64,000 bases of DNA from contig NZ_LR131147.1 of NCBI RefSeq assembly GCF_900626285.1, positions 3,107,581-3,171,580 of the forward strand. Reading direction: 5' to 3'. This stretch comes from Intestinimonas massiliensis (ex Afouda et al. 2020). Its GTDB lineage: Bacteria; Bacillota; Clostridia; Oscillospirales; Oscillospiraceae. The stretch's first letter is position 1. Each line of letters opens with the position of its first letter. This document shows positions 59,473 to 64,000 of this stretch, one piece after another. A program made the translations under genes and the position numbers. The notes under the pieces are model-generated. The model worked only from the letters and a program-made list of their open reading frames with translations. It did no database searches and had not been told where the DNA came from.

Positions 59473-61056
59473 ATGAGAAGGCTTTGGTTCAACGGAAAGG
59501 TCGTATCCATGGACAAGGCAATGACCCGCTATGAGGCCATCGGCACCGAGAACGACAAGATCGTTTTTCTTGGGAGCAGTCAGGAGGGGCTGGCCCAGAG
59601 CTGGGATGAGACCCGGGACCTGAAAGGGGCCATGGTGCTGCCCGGCTTCAGCGATACCCACATGCACATGCTCTACTACGCTATGTTCCAGAAAAACGTG
59701 GCGCTGTTCGGCGTGCCGTCCATTGAGGACATCGTGGCCCGGTGCAGGGAGCGGATCGAGCAGAATCATCCGGACTACCTGCTGGGCATGGGCTGGAACC
59801 AGGAGAACATGGCGGAGGGCCGGATGCCCAACCGGGAGGATATGGACCGCATCTCCACTGAGATCCCGGTGTGCATGCTGCGGACCTGCGCCCATATTGC
59901 CGCCTGCAACAGCGTGATGCTGGAGCGGATCCGGGCCCTGAAGGGTGTGGACCCGGAGACCCTGAGCCATGTGGACTTCATCAACGGCCTGCTGCGGGAG
60001 GACGCCATGCGGCTGTACATGGAGGTCTTCCCCAAGGCGGATGACGCCTACGTGCGGGAGCTGGTGGAGATCGGCCAGAAGGGCCTCAACGCCGCCGGCA
60101 TCACCTGCGTCCACTCCGACGACCTGAAGGTCATCGCCGGCATGGACCCCATCCATCTGATCGGCCTGTTCCGGGAGATGGAGGCGGAGGGCAAGCTGAC
60201 CGTCCGCGTCTTTGAGCAGTGTCTGGTGGACCAGACCGAGTTTGACCGGCTTCTGAAGGTGCGCAGCGACCCGGCGGACCGGACCAGCCTGTTCCGCACC
60301 GGCCCCCGGAAGCTGCTCCAGGACGGCTCTCTGGGCGCCAAGTCCGCCGAGATGATCGACGGCTACGTGGACGACCGGGACAACCACGGCATCCCCATCT
60401 ACACGGAGGAGGAGCTGTACACCTGGGTCAAGGCCGCCCACGACCAGCACATGGACGTGGCGGTCCACGCCATCGGCGACCTGGCCCTCCAGAAGGTGTG
60501 CGACGCCATCTACAAGGCCCAGAAGGAGAACCCCTGGCCGGACCACCGCCACGGCATCGTCCACGCCCAGACCACCTCCCCCGCCCTGCTGCGGCTGATG
60601 ATGGTGATGGGCCTGCAGGCCTACATCCAGCCCATCTTCATCGACGCCGACATGAACATCATCGAGGAGCGGGTGGGCAAGCGCCACGCAAAGGACTGCT
60701 ACAACTGGAAGAGCATGGAGGACCTGGGCATCCGGGTCAGCGGCGGCTCCGACTGTCCGGTGGAGCCCTTCGACGTGCTGGACAATATGCGGGCGGCCAT
60801 CACCCGGCAGAACCGGGCGGGCACCAGGACCTACCTGCCGGAGCAGGCCCTCAGCGTGGAGCAGGCCATCCGCCTGTTCACCTCCGACGCGGCCTGGGCC
60901 TGCCGGGACGAGGACGTCCGGGGCACCCTGGAGACAGGCAAGCTGGCCGACCTGGTGGTGCTGGAGCGGGACCTCTTCGAGACCGACCCCAAGGACTTCC
61001 CCAAGGTACAGGTACTGGAAACGGTATTGAACGGAAAAACGGTCTATCAGGCCTAA
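59473..61056 (+). CDS. Amidohydrolase, YtcJ-like
   Basis: The 527-residue metal-dependent hydrolase belongs to the amidohydrolase-3/YtcJ group. Visible are the HxH motif in FSDTHMHML, CVHSDD, a metal His in AVHAIGDLAL and the C-terminal SGGSDCPVEPFDVL. These enzymes hydrolyse amides, N-acyl compounds or cyclic ureas, and specificity cannot be read from sequence. The ATG has AAAGGA 8 bases ahead; a GTG directly before it is less likely. It is the first gene behind the sigma-54 promoter, followed 18 bases later by an M20 peptidase. Confidence 0.88.
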   Translation: MRRLWFNGKVVSMDKAMTRYEAIGTENDKIVFLGSSQEGLAQSWDETRDLKGAMVLPGFSDTHMHMLYYAMFQKNVALFGVPSIEDIVARCRERIEQNHPDYLLGMGWNQENMAEGRMPNREDMDRISTEIPVCMLRTCAHIAACNSVMLERIRALKGVDPETLSHVDFINGLLREDAMRLYMEVFPKADDAYVRELVEIGQKGLNAAGITCVHSDDLKVIAGMDPIHLIGLFREMEAEGKLTVRVFEQCLVDQTEFDRLLKVRSDPADRTSLFRTGPRKLLQDGSLGAKSAEMIDGYVDDRDNHGIPIYTEEELYTWVKAAHDQHMDVAVHAIGDLALQKVCDAIYKAQKENPWPDHRHGIVHAQTTSPALLRLMMVMGLQAYIQPIFIDADMNIIEERVGKRHAKDCYNWKSMEDLGIRVSGGSDCPVEPFDVLDNMRAAITRQNRAGTRTYLPEQALSVEQAIRLFTSDAAWACRDEDVRGTLETGKLADLVVLERDLFETDPKDFPKVQVLETVLNGKTVYQA

Positions 61057-61074
61057 CGGAAAGGAGCGCTTATC

Positions 61075-62298
61075 ATGAACGAAATGCTGGAAAAGGCCAG
61101 GCAGATTCAGGATCAGATCATCGCCGACCGCCGCAGCCTCCATCAGATCCCCGAGGTGGGCGTGTATACCCCCAAGACGGCGGCTTATGTGAAACAGCGG
61201 CTGACCGAGATGGGCATTCCCTGCAAGGACTGCGGCGTCCACTCGGAGGAGGACCGGGAGAAGATGCGCTTCGCCGGCTTCCCCGACGCCCCGGAATCCA
61301 CCGGCGTGGTGGGTCTCATCGGCAAGGGCGGCCCCTGTATCCTGCTGCGGGCGGATATGGACGGCCTGCCCATGTGTGAGACCACCAACCTGGACTTCGC
61401 CTCCAAGGGGGACACCGCCCACATGTGCGGCCACGACGCCCACGCCGCCATGCTGCTGGGCGCGGCCCGCATCCTGAAGGACATGGAGGACCAGCTGCCC
61501 GGCACGGTGAAGCTCATGTTCCAGCCCGGCGAGGAGATGGGCTACGGCTCCCGCACCATGGTGGAGGACGGCCTGCTGGAGAATCCCAAGGTGGACGCCG
61601 CCATGGCCCTCCACGTGGGGCCCCAGGTGGAGGTGGGCAAGCTCACCTATTCCCCCGGCGTGGCCTCCGGCGCCATGGCCACCTTCATCGTCAGCATCCA
61701 GGGCAAGGGCGGCCACTCCTCCGAGCCCCAGAAGACGGTGGACCCGGTGAACATCGCCACCCAGGTCTGCTCCGCCCTGAATATGCTCATTCCCCGGGAG
61801 GTGGACCCCGAGGCCTTCGCCACCCTGACGGTGGGCGCCCTCAACGGCGGACGCACCTCCAACATCATTCCCGACACGTCGGAGATCATGGTGTCCTTCC
61901 GCACCCTGAGCCCCGAGGCCTACGATCACCTGCTGGAGCGCATCCCCGAGATCCTGGAGCACTACATCAAGGCCTGGCGGGGCACCTACTCCGTGCGGGT
62001 ACTCAAGACCCCCAGCACCGTGTGCGACGCCGCCTTCTCCGCCGAGATCGTCCCCTACGTGGAGGAGATCCTGGGCGCCGGGAACGTGAGCCCCGCACCC
62101 CCCATGAAGGGCGCGGAGGACTTCGGCCATGTGACCCGCCTGGTGCCCGGCTTCTACGCCTTCATGGGCGCCGGCAGCCCGGACAACTACCCCCTGCACA
62201 ACCCCAACATGGTGCTGGATGAGAGCGCCTTTGCCCTGGGCACCGCCATTCTGGCCAACAGCGCCGTGCAGTGGCTCAAAAAGCACGCCGGTAAGTAA
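61075..62298 (+). CDS. M20 family amidohydrolase/peptidase
   Basis: The 407-residue cytoplasmic zinc hydrolase of the M20D (IAA-amino acid hydrolase / HipO / N-acyl-amino acid hydrolase) type has RRSLHQIPEVG, LRADMDGLP, the metal-site CGHDAHAAMLLGAA, PGEEMGYGS with the catalytic Glu pair and GKGGHSSEP in the dimerisation domain. It would release amino acids from N-acyl or peptide-like substrates. Between an amidohydrolase and a YfcC-type carrier it fits uptake and breakdown of an amidated or acylated amino acid. The RBS AAAGGAG is well spaced. Confidence 0.92.
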   Translation: MNEMLEKARQIQDQIIADRRSLHQIPEVGVYTPKTAAYVKQRLTEMGIPCKDCGVHSEEDREKMRFAGFPDAPESTGVVGLIGKGGPCILLRADMDGLPMCETTNLDFASKGDTAHMCGHDAHAAMLLGAARILKDMEDQLPGTVKLMFQPGEEMGYGSRTMVEDGLLENPKVDAAMALHVGPQVEVGKLTYSPGVASGAMATFIVSIQGKGGHSSEPQKTVDPVNIATQVCSALNMLIPREVDPEAFATLTVGALNGGRTSNIIPDTSEIMVSFRTLSPEAYDHLLERIPEILEHYIKAWRGTYSVRVLKTPSTVCDAAFSAEIVPYVEEILGAGNVSPAPPMKGAEDFGHVTRLVPGFYAFMGAGSPDNYPLHNPNMVLDESAFALGTAILANSAVQWLKKHAGK

Positions 62299-62361
62299 GA
62301 GAGTGTGACACCGTCCCCGGTGGTTGTGTCCGGGGCTGTCAAATAAGAGGAGGTTTCATTT

Positions 62362-63747
62362 ATGGGTAATGCGTTAAAGAAGAAGAAAGGCTTCAGCCTA
62401 CCTCACGTCTACATCGTCATTCTCATCCTGATGCTCATCATCACGGTGATGACCTACGTGATCCCCGCCGGCAGCTATGTCCGGGAAGAGGGCGTGGTCG
62501 ATCCCAATTCCTTCACCTATGTGGAACAGACGCCGGTGAGCTTCCTGCAGTTCTTCACCTCCCTGCACCAGGGCTTTGTGGAGAGCGCCTCCATCATCGG
62601 CGGCGTGCTGCTCATCAGCGGCTGCATCCAGATCATCAACAAGACCGGCGCCTTCTCCGCCGGCATCCAGTCCATGATCAAGGTGGCCAGGGGCAAGGGC
62701 CTCATCATGGTGGTGCTGTTCTTCACCCTGTTCACCGCCCTGGGCGTCATCGGCTATCTGGACGCCCTCTACCCCTTCTACCCGATTATCATTTCCCTGT
62801 TCATCACCCTGGGCTATGATAAGATGGTGGGTACCGCCGTTATCCTGCTGTCCACCGCCGTGGGCTTCACCTGCGGCATGGTGAATCCCTACACCACCGG
62901 CGTGGCCCAGACCCTGGTGGGCCTGCCCATGTACTCCGGCATCGGCTTCCGGGCGGTGGGCCTGGTGATCTTCTACGTCATCGCCCTGTTCTTCCTGGTC
63001 CGCTACTGTGTCAAGATCAAGAAGGACCCCAAGAACAGCGTCATGGGCGCCAATTATCTCAACGAGCAGAGCGCCCCCATGGAGTTCGAGGAGGGCCTGG
63101 CCTTCAATTTCAAGCGCATCCTGCTCATCGTCCTGTTCCTGATCACCATTCTGGTCTCCGTGGTGGGCTCTCTCACCTACATGTGGGGTCTGCCTGAGAT
63201 CACCGCCTGCTACTTCCCCGTGACCATCATCGGCGTCATCCTCTTCCGGATGGACCTGACCGAGGCCTGCACCGAGTTCGGCAAGGGCATGGCCGGCGTC
63301 ATCGCCCCCACCATGGTCATCGGCTTCAGCCGCGCCGTGTCCGTCCTGCTCACCGAGGGCAACATTACCGACACCATCATCCACAGCGTCTCCAGCCTGC
63401 TGGAGGGCAAGAGCCCCATCATCACCCTGCTCATCATCTACGGCTTTGTCACCCTGTTCAACTTCTTCGTCTCCTCCGGCAGCGGCAAGGCCGTGGTCAT
63501 GATGCCTATCCTCCAGCCTCTGGGTCAGGTGCTGGGCATCAACCAGCAGGTCATGGTGCTGGCCTATCAGTACGGCGACGGCTTCACCAATACCTTCTGG
63601 CCCACCGCCTCCCTCCTGCAGCTGTCCCTGTGCGGCATGGACTACGGCCACTGGTTCAAGTTCGCCTGGAAGATCTATGTCTGCCTCATCGCCGCCGGCT
63701 TCATCCTGGTGGTGCTGGCCAACCAGATGGGCTACGGTCCCTTCTAA
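62362..63747 (+). CDS. YfcC/DcuC-type carrier (module 2)
   Basis: The 461-residue integral membrane protein has about 12 hydrophobic segments and the same family marks as the carrier at 19689: the N-terminal VYIVILILMLIITVMTYVIP plus AGSYV, the mid-protein CGMVNPYTTGVAQ and the late VSSGSGKAVVMMPILQPL. The family moves amino acids, peptides or dicarboxylates. It has AAGAGGAGG upstream. The 63-base gap before it holds a small stem (CCCCGG with CCGGGG, 62315-62335). It is the last gene of module 2 in the window. Substrate inferred only as whatever the two hydrolases consume. Confidence 0.88.
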   Translation: MGNALKKKKGFSLPHVYIVILILMLIITVMTYVIPAGSYVREEGVVDPNSFTYVEQTPVSFLQFFTSLHQGFVESASIIGGVLLISGCIQIINKTGAFSAGIQSMIKVARGKGLIMVVLFFTLFTALGVIGYLDALYPFYPIIISLFITLGYDKMVGTAVILLSTAVGFTCGMVNPYTTGVAQTLVGLPMYSGIGFRAVGLVIFYVIALFFLVRYCVKIKKDPKNSVMGANYLNEQSAPMEFEEGLAFNFKRILLIVLFLITILVSVVGSLTYMWGLPEITACYFPVTIIGVILFRMDLTEACTEFGKGMAGVIAPTMVIGFSRAVSVLLTEGNITDTIIHSVSSLLEGKSPIITLLIIYGFVTLFNFFVSSGSGKAVVMMPILQPLGQVLGINQQVMVLAYQYGDGFTNTFWPTASLLQLSLCGMDYGHWFKFAWKIYVCLIAAGFILVVLANQMGYGPF

Positions 63748-64000
63748 ATTGGTTTTCCCTTCCCTATTTTCCCTTCCCAACAGAGCGGCGGGGTCCCCCA
63801 CGGGGGGCCCCCCCCCCCCTTTTTTGAGAGGTTAGTTTTTGTAATGGATAATGGGCTTTCCCCCGGAGGGACCCCGGGGGGTTGTTCCTGGGGCGTTTGT
63901 TTTAAAACCGGAGGGAGAGGGCTTGGGATAAAGACAGCCGGCCTTCTCTTCCCCCCGCTCTTTTTCTTCTTACAATATCCTCCCCCCCCCGCCCGGCCCC
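63748..64000. other. Low-quality contig end, no gene
   Basis: The sequence becomes rich in stretched homopolymers (runs of C, G and T, for example 63811-63825 and 63980-64000) and no credible ORF continues. A GGGGTCCCCCACGGGGG-type hairpin followed by TTTTTT at about 63788-63827 is probably the operon terminator with miscalled run lengths. Bases here should not be trusted. Confidence 0.6.

Noticed and set aside
59404..62286. A 960-codon minus-strand frame opposite the amidohydrolase and M20 genes.
   Set aside because: Same artefact; the plus-strand genes have intact metal motifs and RBS.

Overview
The window looks like chromosome from a GC-rich, spore-forming, anaerobic Gram-positive bacterium, most like the Oscillospiraceae (Flavonifractor/Lawsonibacter/Oscillibacter neighbourhood). 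This rests on YlbJ and SleB sporulation proteins, the HrcA-CIRCE hrcA-grpE-dnaK-dnaJ operon, SLH-domain surface proteins, a rubredoxin-fused flavodiiron protein, AGGAGG-type ribosome binding sites and GC-rich codon use. The genus is an inference. I see no rRNA, tRNA, CRISPR array, insertion sequence or prophage. The last ~250 bases look like a poor-quality contig end.

Layout. 1-13.5 kb: a cell-surface region. A minus-strand group encodes a membrane protein with GLUG-like repeats, a 1732-residue repeat-rich adhesin, a small secreted protein that resembles the adhesin's C-terminal domain, and a bitopic membrane protein. It lies beside a response regulator and a histidine kinase that are separated by an inverted, broken surface-protein gene. 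13.6-16.6 kb: a secreted subtilisin with an InlB-type repeat, and a MATE exporter. 16.6-28.8 kb: a sigma-54 activator gene, then a minus-strand operon (lysA, aspA, Asp/Glu racemase, isoaspartyl dipeptidase, YfcC-type carrier, serine hydrolase), with fumarase and malic enzyme transcribed divergently. 28.8-36.4 kb: two convergent SLH-domain proteins. 36.6-39.8 kb: adenine deaminase and a second deaminase-type amidohydrolase. 39.8-49.5 kb: housekeeping and sporulation genes (small four-Cys protein, YlbJ, TetR, DegV, SleB, flavodiiron protein, cysteine desulfurase, MATE, MBL hydrolase, GNAT). 49.6-54.6 kb: the heat-shock operon under CIRCE. 54.7-57.9 kb: protein mannosyltransferase-like enzyme, PHP phosphatase, RpiB. 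57.9-63.7 kb: a second sigma-54 activator followed by a well-matched -24/-12 promoter and an amidohydrolase, an M20 peptidase and another YfcC-type carrier.

The most interesting content is the pair of sigma-54 modules. Module 1 reads as a route from (iso)aspartyl or D-aspartyl peptides to aspartate, fumarate, malate and pyruvate. A -24/-12 element and palindromic candidate activator sites lie in the divergent lysA-fumarase intergenic region. Module 2 has the same logic (activator, hydrolase, peptidase, carrier), with a 17/18-bp inverted repeat overlapping the activator's stop codon about 120-160 bp upstream of the promoter. Substrates of both modules are inferred, not shown.
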